Below are positions 13,482-21,046 of a stretch of DNA of 29,757 nt, one piece after another. Positions within the stretch are counted from its first letter, which is position 1, and each line of letters begins with the position of its first letter. The stretch is from NCBI GenBank assembly GCA_017577565.1, contig PKRH01000032.1:1-29757 (forward strand), written 5' to 3'. Origin of the DNA: Thermoanaerobacterales bacterium (GTDB taxonomy: Bacteria > Actinomycetota > Acidimicrobiia > Acidimicrobiales > JACDCH01). The translations under genes were made by a program, and so were the position numbers. The notes under the pieces are model-generated. The model ran no database searches. It saw nothing but the letters and a program-made list of their open reading frames with translations, and was not told the DNA's origin.

Positions 13482-15437
13482 GTGACCGGCCCGGGCACCG
13501 TCGCAGGGAAGGTCACCACCGGCGAACCCGCCGAGGCCGGCGACGGCGCCGCCGCCCGGCGCGACCCGGCCGGCCGCCGCCGGCGCAAGCCCAGCTGGCA
13601 GCGCCGGCCCATCCCGTACCTGCCCCCGCTCGACGGCCTGCGGGCCGTGGCGGTGGCCATGGTCGTCGCCTACCACCTCGGCTACGCCCGGGCCGCCGGC
13701 GGGTTCGTCGGCGTCGAGGTCTTCTTCGTGCTGTCCGGCTGGCTCGTCTGCGCCCTGCTGGTCAACGAGCACCACCGCACCGACCGCATCGACCTGCGGG
13801 CGTTCTGGCTGCGGCGGGCCCGGCGGCTGCTGCCGGCGGTGGTCGTCGTCACCGGCGGGGCACTGGCGGCGACGGCCGTCACCCGGCCCGAGCGGCTGGC
13901 CGCCCTGCGCTCGGACGCCGTCGCCGGGCTGGCCTACCACCTCAACTGGCGGCTGGTGCTGGACGAGCGCTCGTACTTCGAGGCGGCCGCCGGCCCCTCG
14001 GCGCTCGAGCACCTGTGGTCGCTGTCGATCGAGGAGCAGTTCTACCTGGCCTTCCCGCTGCTCTGCGCCGGGGTGCTCGTCCACCGGTCGCGGCGCCGGG
14101 CGGTGGCGACGCTGCTGGCCCTGGCGGCGGCGTCGACCCTCCTGCGGTTCGCCCTCGTCGACCCGGGCGCCGACCCGTCCCGGGCCTACTTCGGCGCCGA
14201 CACCCGGGCGGCCGGCCTGCTGCTCGGGGCGGCGGTGGCGTTCGTGTGGACGCCCAACCGCCTCCGGCCCCACGACGACCCGCCGTTCACCGCCCTGCTC
14301 GACGGTGTCGCCGCGGCCGGCGGGGCCGTGCTGCTGTGGTACCTGGTCGCGCTCGACGAGCACCGGGCCGTCGCCTTCGAGGGCGGCCTGACGGCCGTGC
14401 AGCTCGCCACCGTGGCGATCGTCGCCGTGGTCGTCTACCCGGCGCCGACCCGGGCGGCGCGGCTGCTCTCCGCCCGGCCGCTGCGCTGGGTCGGCGAGCG
14501 CTCCTACGGCATCTACCTGCTGCACTGGCCGGTGATCGTCCTCACCTCGCGGGCGCCGGGCGAGCAGCCCGAGAGCCCGCTGCGGGTCGCCGCCCAGGTG
14601 GCGGCCACGCTGGGGCTGGCCGCGGCGTCCCACCGGTTCCTGGAGGAGCCCGTGCGCCGGCTGGGCCTCGCCGGCGCGGCCCGGGCCGCCGGCCGGCACG
14701 TCCACCGGGTGCTCGTCGAGCGGCCCCTCGCCCGGCCGGCGTTCGCCGCGGGCGGGCTGCTGGCGGTGACCGCCGGGGGCACGATCGCCCACGACGTCCT
14801 CACCGCCACGGGCCCGGCCGTGTCCGAGCCGACCTCGGTGGCCATCGTCGGCGATCCGGCCACCCCCTCGACCACGACGCCCCCGACCACCGCGCCCGGA
14901 CCGGCGCCCGACCCCGGCGCCGGGGCCGGCGCGCCGGCCCCGGCCGCCCCCGCACCCCCGGCGGCCTACGTGCCGACGACCGCGGTCGGCGACTCGGTCA
15001 TGGTCGGCGCGGCGCCGGTCCTGGCCGAGCGGCTCGGGCCCGCGCTCACGGTCGACGCCGAGGTCGGCCGGCAGATGGAGGACGCGGTGGCCGTGGTGCG
15101 CGACCTGGCCGGCGCCGGCCGGCTCGGGGAGGTCGTCGTCCTCCACCTGGGCAACAACGGCCCCTTCGACGGCGCGCTGCTCGACGAGGTGCTGGCGACC
15201 ATCGGCCCCGACCGCAAGGTGCTGCTGGTCACGGTGGCCGTTCCCCGGCGGTGGGAGGGCGAGGTCAACCAGCAGCTCGCGGCGGCCGCCGAGCGTCACG
15301 CGAACGTCGTGCTGCTCGACTGGCGGGCCCTGGCCACCACCGAGGCCGGCCTGACCCGCGAGGACGGCTACCACCTGACCGCCGCCGGCGCCCAGCGCTA
15401 CGCCGACCTGGTGGTCGGCCAGGTCCCGCAGGCCTGA
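13482..15437 (+). CDS. Membrane acyltransferase (AT3/OafA type) with C-terminal SGNH domain
   Basis: The 651-residue protein has a disordered, basic N-terminus, then an acyltransferase-3 membrane domain (about 45-390). This carries DGLRAVAVAMVVAYHLG with the key His65, GGFVGVEVFFVLSG, LRAFWLRRARRLLPA and HLWSLSIEEQFYL. After a Pro/Thr/Ala-rich linker (about 465-500), a small SGNH hydrolase-like domain carries Ser505 in GDSVM, HLGNNG and the Asp628/His631 pair in DGYHL, so its triad looks intact. Such AT3-SGNH proteins O-acetylate extracellular or periplasmic glycans, as with OafA. It starts at GTG 13482, 3 bases after the LCP stop, so acylation of the LCP-attached glycan or of peptidoglycan is likely (inference). 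Confidence 0.93.
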   Translation: MTGPGTVAGKVTTGEPAEAGDGAAARRDPAGRRRRKPSWQRRPIPYLPPLDGLRAVAVAMVVAYHLGYARAAGGFVGVEVFFVLSGWLVCALLVNEHHRTDRIDLRAFWLRRARRLLPAVVVVTGGALAATAVTRPERLAALRSDAVAGLAYHLNWRLVLDERSYFEAAAGPSALEHLWSLSIEEQFYLAFPLLCAGVLVHRSRRRAVATLLALAAASTLLRFALVDPGADPSRAYFGADTRAAGLLLGAAVAFVWTPNRLRPHDDPPFTALLDGVAAAGGAVLLWYLVALDEHRAVAFEGGLTAVQLATVAIVAVVVYPAPTRAARLLSARPLRWVGERSYGIYLLHWPVIVLTSRAPGEQPESPLRVAAQVAATLGLAAASHRFLEEPVRRLGLAGAARAAGRHVHRVLVERPLARPAFAAGGLLAVTAGGTIAHDVLTATGPAVSEPTSVAIVGDPATPSTTTPPTTAPGPAPDPGAGAGAPAPAAPAPPAAYVPTTAVGDSVMVGAAPVLAERLGPALTVDAEVGRQMEDAVAVVRDLAGAGRLGEVVVLHLGNNGPFDGALLDEVLATIGPDRKVLLVTVAVPRRWEGEVNQQLAAAAERHANVVLLDWRALATTEAGLTREDGYHLTAAGAQRYADLVVGQVPQA

Positions 15438-15468
15438 GGACCGCCGCCCCGGGCGGGACGGCGGGTCC
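15438..15468 (+). terminator. Hairpin after the acyltransferase gene, abutting the next -10
   Basis: GGACC-GCCG-CCC pairs with GGG-CGGC-GGTCC with two single-base bulges and a 5-base loop, directly after the TGA at 15437. No U-run follows; the next bases are the TACGAT -10 of the next gene. It is probably an intrinsic-like terminator or insulator. Confidence 0.45.
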
Positions 15469-15474
15469 TACGAT
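15469..15474 (+). promoter_or_regulatory. -10 element (TACGAT) for the AI-2E-family gene
   Basis: It would start transcription near 15481, giving a leader of about 35 bases that includes the GGAGGA ribosome site before GTG 15517. It directly adjoins the preceding hairpin. Confidence 0.4.
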
Positions 15475-15516
15475 CCTGGTGCCGCCCGCACCGGGCGAGC
15501 GCACGACGGAGGACCG

Positions 15517-16677
15517 GTGCACGCACCCGAACCGACCCGTACACCACGTCACCCCGAGGGCGACCGACCGCTCGTCCACCCCGTGATCGCCCGGCTGGGC
15601 GCCTACGCCTGGCGGCTGATCGCCATCGGCATCGTGGGGTGGGCGCTGCTCGAGCTCGTCACCGCCCTCTGGGTCCTGCTGCTGGCCATCGCCGTGTCGG
15701 TGCTGCTGTCCCGGGCCCTCGACCCGGTGGCCCGGCTCCTGCGCCGCTGGCGCTGGCCCAACGCCCTCGTGGCGCTCACGACGCTGCTCGGGTTCTTCCT
15801 CGTGCTCGGCGGCATCGTGGCGGCGCTGGTGCCGGCCATCGTCGACGAGTTCGACGACCTCGGCCCCACCCTCGAGGAGGCGGTCGACGACCTCGAGGAC
15901 TGGCTGGTCGAGGACAGCCCGTTCGACATCAGCCGCCGGGACATCGAGGACTTCCGGGAGTCGGCGCGCGACTGGGCGTCCGACAACGCCCGGGCGCAGA
16001 CGGGCACCGTGGTCAGCGGCACCGTGCTCGCCGTCGAGGTGTTCACCGGCATCGTGCTCGCCCTCATCGGGACGTTCTTCATCCTCAAGGACGGCGAGCG
16101 GTTCTGCCGCTGGGTGCTCGGCTTCGTGCCCGAGGACCACCGCCCGCTCGCGGTCCGGCTGGCCGCCCGCGCGTGGCAGACGCTGGGCGGCTACCTGCGG
16201 GGCTCGGCGACGCTGGGCGTGATCGAGGGCGTCATCATCGGCCTGACGGTGCAGCTCGTGGGCGGCGGCCTCGCCCTCCCCATCGCGATCATCACCTTCT
16301 TCGCCGCCTTCCTGCCGTTCGCCGGCGCGGTGCTGGCCGGTGCGGTGGCCGTCCTCGTGACGCTGGTGACCGCCGGCTTCGGCGAGGCGCTCGTCGTGCT
16401 GGTCGTGTGCGTGGTCGTGCAGCAGTTCGACAACGACCTGCTGGCACCGATCGTCTTCGGCCGCAACCTCGAGCTGCACGCCCTGGTCGTGCTGGCGGCG
16501 ATCGTGTCGGGCAGCACGCTGTTCGGGGCCTTCGGCGCGGTGCTGGCCGTGCCGGTCACGGCGGTGGTGCTCAACGTCATCGCCGAGCTGCGGGCCCACG
16601 CCCGCGAGAGCGCGGACGCCGGCGCCGGCGACGAGGAGCTGGCGGCGGCGACGGACCCGACGGGGGAGGAGACGTGA
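15517..16677 (+). CDS. AI-2E family transporter (PF01594-type membrane protein)
   Basis: A 386-residue polytopic protein. Paired N-terminal helices (about 28-70 and 84-110) precede a soluble Asp/Glu-rich helical stretch (115-165, DEFDDLGPTLEEAVDDLEDW). The conserved C-terminal membrane block has GGYLRGSATLGVIEGVIIGL, ITFFAAFLPFAGAVLAGAVA, QQFDNDLLAPIVFGRNLELHALVVLAAI and FGAVLAVPVTAVV. This is the usual order for the family. Named for AI-2 export (TqsA), members in other species move sodium, protons or unknown solutes, so the substrate is undetermined. The GTG start has a good GGAGGA site at 15508-15513. Its stop overlaps the amidase ATG (TGATG), suggesting coupling. The name describes family, not proven substrate. 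Confidence 0.92.
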   Translation: MHAPEPTRTPRHPEGDRPLVHPVIARLGAYAWRLIAIGIVGWALLELVTALWVLLLAIAVSVLLSRALDPVARLLRRWRWPNALVALTTLLGFFLVLGGIVAALVPAIVDEFDDLGPTLEEAVDDLEDWLVEDSPFDISRRDIEDFRESARDWASDNARAQTGTVVSGTVLAVEVFTGIVLALIGTFFILKDGERFCRWVLGFVPEDHRPLAVRLAARAWQTLGGYLRGSATLGVIEGVIIGLTVQLVGGGLALPIAIITFFAAFLPFAGAVLAGAVAVLVTLVTAGFGEALVVLVVCVVVQQFDNDLLAPIVFGRNLELHALVVLAAIVSGSTLFGAFGAVLAVPVTAVVLNVIAELRAHARESADAGAGDEELAAATDPTGEET

Positions 16678-18113
16678 TGCGGGAGACGGCGATCGAGGTC
16701 GCCGAGGCGATCCGGCGGGGCGAGCGCCGGGCGGTCGAGGTGCTCGAGGAGGCCCTGGCCGCCATCCGGGCGGCGAACGACCGCCTGGGGGCGTTCGTCC
16801 ACGTGGACGAGGACCTGGCCCGCCGGGCCGCCGAGCAGGTCGACGCCGCGGTGGCCGCCGGGCGGGACCCGGGTCCGTTCGCCGGGGTGCCCATCGGGGT
16901 CAAGGACCTGGAGGACTGCGCCGGCATGCCCACGACCCGCGGCTCGCTGGCCTTCGCCGGGCGGGGTCCGGTGGCCGAGGACTCGATCCACGTCGCCCGG
17001 CTGCGGGCGGCCGGGGCGGTGCCCGTCGGCAAGACCGCCACCCCGGAGTTCGGCACGCTCAACTTCACCCGTACGAAGGTCGCCGGCGTCGCCCGCAACC
17101 CCTGGGACCCGGAGCGGACGCCGGGCGGCTCGAGCGGCGGAAGCGCGGCGGCGGTGGCCGCGGGCCTGGTCCCGGCGGCGACGGCCAGCGACGGCGGGGG
17201 CTCGACCCGCATCCCCGCGTCGTTCTGCGGGCTGGTCGGCTTCAAGCCCAGCTACGGCCGCATCCCCCACCCCGGCCCGCCGGGCTCGGAGACGGCGGTG
17301 CCCGGCCTGCTCACGACGACGGTCGCCGACAGCGCCCGCCACCTCGACGTCACCGCCGGCCCCGACGACCGCGACCGCTTCTCGCTGCCGGCGCCGGGCG
17401 TGCGCTACGAGGAGGCGATCGAGACGCTCCCCGTGGCGGGCCTGCGGGCCCGCTGGTCGCCGGACCTGGGCTTCGCCGCCTGCGACCCCGAGGTCCGGTC
17501 CGTGGCCGAGAAGGCGGCGGCCGAGCTGGCCGAGGCGGCCGGCCTGGTCCTCGACGACGAGCCGGTGTCGCTCACCGACCCGGTGCGGGCGTGGCTGGGC
17601 GCGGGCGCGCTCGACCTGTGGCTGGCCCTCGAGCCGGGCATGTGGCCGGACGTCGCCGGCGACCTCACCCGCTACGCCCGCTCGGTGCTGGAGCAGACCG
17701 AGTCGTACCCGGCGCCCCGCCTGGCCGAGGCCGCCCGGCGGCGGGAGCAGGTGACCCTCGACGCCGCCCGCCTGTTCGCCGAGGTCGACGTCCTGCTGAC
17801 GCCCACCACCGCGGTGCCGGCGTTCCCGGCCGAGGGCCCGCCGCCGGACGAGATCGACGGCCGCCCGGCCCGGCCGCTGGGCGCGTCGGCGACGCCGTTC
17901 ACCATGCTCGCCAACCTGTGCTGGAACCCGGCGGTGTCGGTGCCGGCCGGCGCGACCGCCGCCGGCCTGCCGGTCGGCCTCCAGATCGTCGCCCGCCGCC
18001 ACCGCGACGAGGTGCCCCTGCGGCTGGCCCGCATCTGGGAGCAGACCCGGCCCTGGCCCCGCCACGCCCCGGCGCCGGGCGCCACGGACGGCGACGGCCC
18101 CGGCGGCGGCTAG
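16677..18113 (+). CDS. Amidase (amidase signature family)
   Basis: A 478-residue amidase-signature hydrolase. The catalytic Lys is in GVPIGVKDLEDCAG (about 77-90). The Gly/Ser-rich signature TPGGSSGGSAAAVAAGLVP lies at about 151-169, and the nucleophile-bearing GGGSTRIPASFCGLVGFKPS follows, giving the Ser-cisSer-Lys triad. CWNPAVSVPAG near the C-terminus is also typical. It should hydrolyse a carboxamide to acid and ammonia in the cytoplasm. GatA of the amidotransferase is unlikely because no gatB or gatC is adjacent. ATG 16677 overlaps the previous stop by one base, with GGGGGAGGAG upstream; an in-frame GTG precedes it by one codon. Its TAG overlaps the stop of the convergent PAC2 gene. Confidence 0.92.
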   Translation: MRETAIEVAEAIRRGERRAVEVLEEALAAIRAANDRLGAFVHVDEDLARRAAEQVDAAVAAGRDPGPFAGVPIGVKDLEDCAGMPTTRGSLAFAGRGPVAEDSIHVARLRAAGAVPVGKTATPEFGTLNFTRTKVAGVARNPWDPERTPGGSSGGSAAAVAAGLVPAATASDGGGSTRIPASFCGLVGFKPSYGRIPHPGPPGSETAVPGLLTTTVADSARHLDVTAGPDDRDRFSLPAPGVRYEEAIETLPVAGLRARWSPDLGFAACDPEVRSVAEKAAAELAEAAGLVLDDEPVSLTDPVRAWLGAGALDLWLALEPGMWPDVAGDLTRYARSVLEQTESYPAPRLAEAARRREQVTLDAARLFAEVDVLLTPTTAVPAFPAEGPPPDEIDGRPARPLGASATPFTMLANLCWNPAVSVPAGATAAGLPVGLQIVARRHRDEVPLRLARIWEQTRPWPRHAPAPGATDGDGPGGG

Positions 18114-18958
18114 TCGGAGGGGCCCTCGCGCAGGAAGCGCTCGACCTCCTCGACGAGCGACCGGGCGGCGCCCTCGTCGTCGTCGGCGTCGTGGCGCTGC
18201 TCGAGCTGCGACACGTAGTCGGAGGTCTCGTCGTCCTCCTGCACGAGCTCGGTCACCTGCCGCTCGTAGGCCGCGGCCGCGATCTCGAGGTCGGTCGTCG
18301 GCACCCAGGCGCCGAGCACCTCGGCCGTGCGCTCGAGCAGGGCGAGCGCCGCCTTGGGCGACGGCGCGGTCGGCACGTAGGTCGGCACCGCCGCCCACAG
18401 CGAGGCGGCCGGCAGCCCGGCGTCGCGGCAGGCCGCGGAGAGCACGCCGACGACGCCCGTCGGCCCCTCGTAGGTCGAGGGCTTCAGCCCGAGCCGGGCC
18501 TGGAGCTCGGGGTCGGTGCCGGTGCCCACGACGGGGACGGGACGGCTGTGGGGCACCTCGGCGACCAGCGCGCCGAGCAGGACGACGAGCCGGCAGCCCA
18601 TGGCGGTCGCCAGCTCGGTGACCTGGCGGCAGTAGGTGCGCCAGCGCAACTGCGGCTCGGGCCCGACGAGCAGGAGCACGTCGCCCGCCTCGCCCGGCAG
18701 GCTGGCCGCGTAGACCTCCGTCGTCGGCCAGACGATGCGGCGGACGCCGTCGTCGTCGATCTCGACCTGGGGCCGGGTCGAGGTGAAGTCGAAGAACTCC
18801 TCCGGGTCGATCTCGGCGACCTTCTCGGCGTCGTGGCGGTCGATGAGGTAGCGCACCGCGCCGCTGGCGGCGTCCCCGGCGTCGTTCCAGCCCTCGAAGG
18901 CGGCCACCAGCACGGGACGGTCGAGGGCTGGTCGCCTGAGCCACCGGACGTGATCCAC
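18110..18958 (-). CDS. PAC2 family protein
   Basis: This 282-residue protein carries the PAC2 pattern. It opens VDHVRWLRRP, followed by PVLVAAFEGWNDAGDAASGAVRYL, then FFDFTSTRPQV, a central LLLVGPEPQLRWR, LGALVAEVPHSRP, and ASLWAAVPTYV. PAC2 proteins are related to archaeal/eukaryotic proteasome-assembly chaperones; actinobacterial members are common but their role is unsettled. GTG 18958 is chosen because homology starts exactly there and a TACGAT -10 at 18966-18971 ends 7 bases before it. An ATG three codons upstream would overlap that -10. The C-terminal 40 residues are Asp/Glu-rich. The stop shares CTAG with the convergent amidase stop. It diverges from the CBS-citrate synthase gene. Confidence 0.9.
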   Translation of the reverse strand: MDHVRWLRRPALDRPVLVAAFEGWNDAGDAASGAVRYLIDRHDAEKVAEIDPEEFFDFTSTRPQVEIDDDGVRRIVWPTTEVYAASLPGEAGDVLLLVGPEPQLRWRTYCRQVTELATAMGCRLVVLLGALVAEVPHSRPVPVVGTGTDPELQARLGLKPSTYEGPTGVVGVLSAACRDAGLPAASLWAAVPTYVPTAPSPKAALALLERTAEVLGAWVPTTDLEIAAAAYERQVTELVQEDDETSDYVSQLEQRHDADDDEGAARSLVEEVERFLREGPSD

Positions 18959-18965
18959 CCGGACC

Positions 18966-18971
18966 ATCGTA
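18966..18971 (-). promoter_or_regulatory. -10 element (TACGAT) of the leaderless PAC2 gene
   Basis: On the minus strand TACGAT ends 7 bases before GTG 18958. The 58-base gap to the divergent citrate synthase gene must hold both promoters. Confidence 0.5.
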
Positions 18972-19003
18972 GGGGTCGTGACCGCTGTCGCCGCGACCTG
19001 CCG

Positions 19004-19009
19004 TAGCCT
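19004..19009 (+). promoter_or_regulatory. -10 element (TAGCCT) of the leaderless CBS-citrate synthase gene
   Basis: TAGCCT ends 7 bases before GTG 19017. No ribosome-binding sequence lies between. The hexamer is 32 bases from the divergent PAC2 -10. Confidence 0.5.
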
Positions 19010-19016
19010 GCGTGGT

Positions 19017-20555
19017 GTGAGCGCCCCACACACCGTCCGCACGGTCGCCGAGGTCATGAGCAGGCCGGTGGTGACGGCCCTGCCCGACGAGTCCGTCGCC
19101 GCCGCGGCCAGCCGCATGAACGAGAGGAAGGTCGGCTCCGTCGTCGTCGTCGACGGCACCCGCCCCGTCGGCATCCTCACCGAGCGCGACGTCCTGCGCG
19201 GCGCCGCGGGCGGGACGCCGCCGACCGACCTCAAGGTCGGCGAGCTGATGACCCCCGACCCCGACACCGTCGCCCCCGACGTGTCGGTGCACGAGGCGTT
19301 CGCCTCGCTGAACGACCGCCGCTACCGGCACCTGCCCGTCGTGGAGGGCGACGAGCTGGTCGGGATCGTCTCGATGCGCGACCTCGTCCGGCTGGCGCAG
19401 ATCCAGCCGGTCGTGCACCCGGGTCAGATCGAGGCGCCCCCGGGCCTGGAGGGGGTCATCGTCGCCGAGACCGAGGTCGGCGACGTCCGGGGCCTCGAGG
19501 GCTTCTACCACTACCGCCAGTACTCGGCGGTCGAGCTGGCCGAGAAGCGCACGCTCGAGGACGTCTGGCACCTGCTGTTCGAGGGGCACCTGCCCTCCGC
19601 CGACGAGAGCCGGGCGTTCGCCGAGGAGGTGCGCTCGCTGCGGGCCGTGCCCGAGCAGGTCCGGCGCCTGCTGCCGGAGATCGCCGCGGCCGGCGGCCCG
19701 ATCATGGACCAGCTGCGCACCGCCGTGTCGCTCACCGGGCACGCGCTCGGCTTCCGGCCCTGGCTCGACGTCGGCCACGACGAGCTGAAGGCCAACGCCC
19801 GCCAGGTGTGCGCCATCGTGCCCACGCTGATCATGGCGCTGCACCGGCTGGGCCGGGGCGAGGAGCCGGTCGAGCCCGACCCCGGGCTCGGCTACGGCGA
19901 GAACTACCTGTGGATGCTCACCGGAGAGCGGCCCGACCCCGACAAGGCCCGGGCGGTCGAGCAGTACCAGATCCTCACCATCGACCACGGGTTCAACGCC
20001 TCGACCTTCACGGCCCGGGTCATCACCTCGACCGGCGCGGACCTCGCCGGTGCGGTGGCGGGCGCCATCGCCGCCCTGTCCGGCCCGCTGCACGGCGGGG
20101 CGCCGTCCCGGGCGCTCGAGCTGCTCGACGCCATCGGCACGCCGGAGAACGCCCGCCCCTACCTGGTCGAGGCCGTCCGGCGGGGCGACAAGATCATGGG
20201 GTTCGGGCACCGGGTCTACAAGACGACCGACCCCCGCTCCGAGTTCCTCCGCGGCGTCGCCGAGCGGATCGGCGCCGAGAAGGTGGCGTTCGCGTCGCAG
20301 GTCGAGCGCACCGTCGTCGAGGTGCTGAACGAGCTGAAGCCGGGCCGCAACCTCTACGCCAACGTCGAGTTCTACGCCGGCGTCGTCATGGAGGACGTCG
20401 GCCTGCCGCCCGAGCTGTTCAGCCCGACGTTCGCGTCGAGCCGGGTCATCGGCTGGTGCGCCAACATCCTCGAGCAGGCGGCCGACAACCGGATCATCCG
20501 GCCCTCGGCCCGCTACGTCGGCCCGCCGCCGCCCCAGCCGGTGCCGGAGGCCTAG
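19017..20555 (+). CDS. Citrate synthase with N-terminal tandem CBS domains
   Basis: The 512-residue protein joins two CBS motifs (about 7-65 and 72-130) to a full citrate synthase domain (about 135-512). The CBS parts read VAEVMSRPVVTALPDESV...GILTERDVLR and VGELMTPDPDTVAPDVSV...VGIVSMRDLVR. CBS pairs bind adenine nucleotides such as AMP, ATP or S-adenosylmethionine. The enzyme part has His359 in GPLHGGAPSRA and His398 in GFGHRVYK, the expected catalytic His pair. At the usual catalytic Asp (NVDFYSG) this protein has Glu451 (NVEFYAG). The C-terminus reads RPSARYVGPPPP. It should condense oxaloacetate or a relative with acetyl- or propionyl-CoA; methylcitrate synthase is an alternative. Nucleotide control of the first citric-acid-cycle step is inferred from the fusion. 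GTG 19017 is set by a leaderless -10. Confidence 0.92.
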   Translation: MSAPHTVRTVAEVMSRPVVTALPDESVAAAASRMNERKVGSVVVVDGTRPVGILTERDVLRGAAGGTPPTDLKVGELMTPDPDTVAPDVSVHEAFASLNDRRYRHLPVVEGDELVGIVSMRDLVRLAQIQPVVHPGQIEAPPGLEGVIVAETEVGDVRGLEGFYHYRQYSAVELAEKRTLEDVWHLLFEGHLPSADESRAFAEEVRSLRAVPEQVRRLLPEIAAAGGPIMDQLRTAVSLTGHALGFRPWLDVGHDELKANARQVCAIVPTLIMALHRLGRGEEPVEPDPGLGYGENYLWMLTGERPDPDKARAVEQYQILTIDHGFNASTFTARVITSTGADLAGAVAGAIAALSGPLHGGAPSRALELLDAIGTPENARPYLVEAVRRGDKIMGFGHRVYKTTDPRSEFLRGVAERIGAEKVAFASQVERTVVEVLNELKPGRNLYANVEFYAGVVMEDVGLPPELFSPTFASSRVIGWCANILEQAADNRIIRPSARYVGPPPPQPVPEA

Positions 20556-20558
20556 GTT
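20553..20558 (+). promoter_or_regulatory. -10 element (TAGGTT) of the leaderless GNAT gene, overlapping the upstream stop
   Basis: TAGGTT ends 7 bases before GTG 20566. Its first three bases are the TAG stop of the citrate synthase gene. Confidence 0.45.
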
Positions 20559-20565
20559 GCGGGGC

Positions 20566-21000
20566 GTGAAGGTCGACATCGCCACCACGCTGACGCCCGC
20601 CATCGTCGAGGCCGTCGAGCGCCTCGTGCCCCAGCTGTCCAGCTCCAGCCCGCCGCCGACGGTGGAGCAGCTGGGCGAGGTCGTCTCGTCGCCGGCGACC
20701 GACCTGTTCGTGGCCATCGACGACGACGGCGAGATCGTCGGCATGTCGACGCTCGCCGTGTTCCGCATCCCCACCGGCCTGCGGGCCTGGATCGAGGACG
20801 TCGTCGTGGACGGCGCGGCGCGGGGGCGGGGCGTCGGCGAGGCCCTCACCCGGGCGATGCTGGACCGGGCCCGCGAGCTGGGCTGCCGGACGGTCGACCT
20901 GACCTCGCGCCCGTCGCGGGAGGCGGCCAACCGCCTCTACCAGCGGCTGGGCTTCGAGCGGCGGGAGACCAACGTCTACCGCTACACGCTCGAGGGATGA
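20566..21000 (+). CDS. GNAT-family N-acetyltransferase
   Basis: A compact 144-residue GNAT protein. The central beta strands read LFVAIDDDGEIVGMSTL and AWIEDVVVDGAARGRGVGEAL. The latter contains the acetyl-CoA pyrophosphate-binding RGRGVG loop, and the C-terminal CRTVDLTSRPSREAANRLYQRLGF completes the fold. Such enzymes transfer acetyl from acetyl-CoA to an amine; the acceptor cannot be told from sequence. GTG 20566 is preferred over TTG 20557 because the TAGGTT hexamer would give a leaderless start there. It follows the citrate synthase by 10 bases, and PrmA begins 46 bases downstream. Confidence 0.87.
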   Translation: MKVDIATTLTPAIVEAVERLVPQLSSSSPPPTVEQLGEVVSSPATDLFVAIDDDGEIVGMSTLAVFRIPTGLRAWIEDVVVDGAARGRGVGEALTRAMLDRARELGCRTVDLTSRPSREAANRLYQRLGFERRETNVYRYTLEG

Positions 21001-21046
21001 CCCGGGCCGGCGACCGCCTCGCCGGCCTCGCCCGCCCTCGCCGCGG

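Noticed and set aside
10770..15374. A 1534-codon open frame on the minus strand.
   Set aside because: It lies antisense to the acyl-CoA dehydrogenase, LCP and acyltransferase genes, is Gly/Arg/Asp/Val-rich with no domain, and arises from GC-rich third codon positions.
16191..20930. A 1579-codon open frame on the minus strand.
   Set aside because: It is antisense to the AI-2E, amidase and citrate synthase genes and crosses PAC2 in another frame; composition is low-complexity with no family match.
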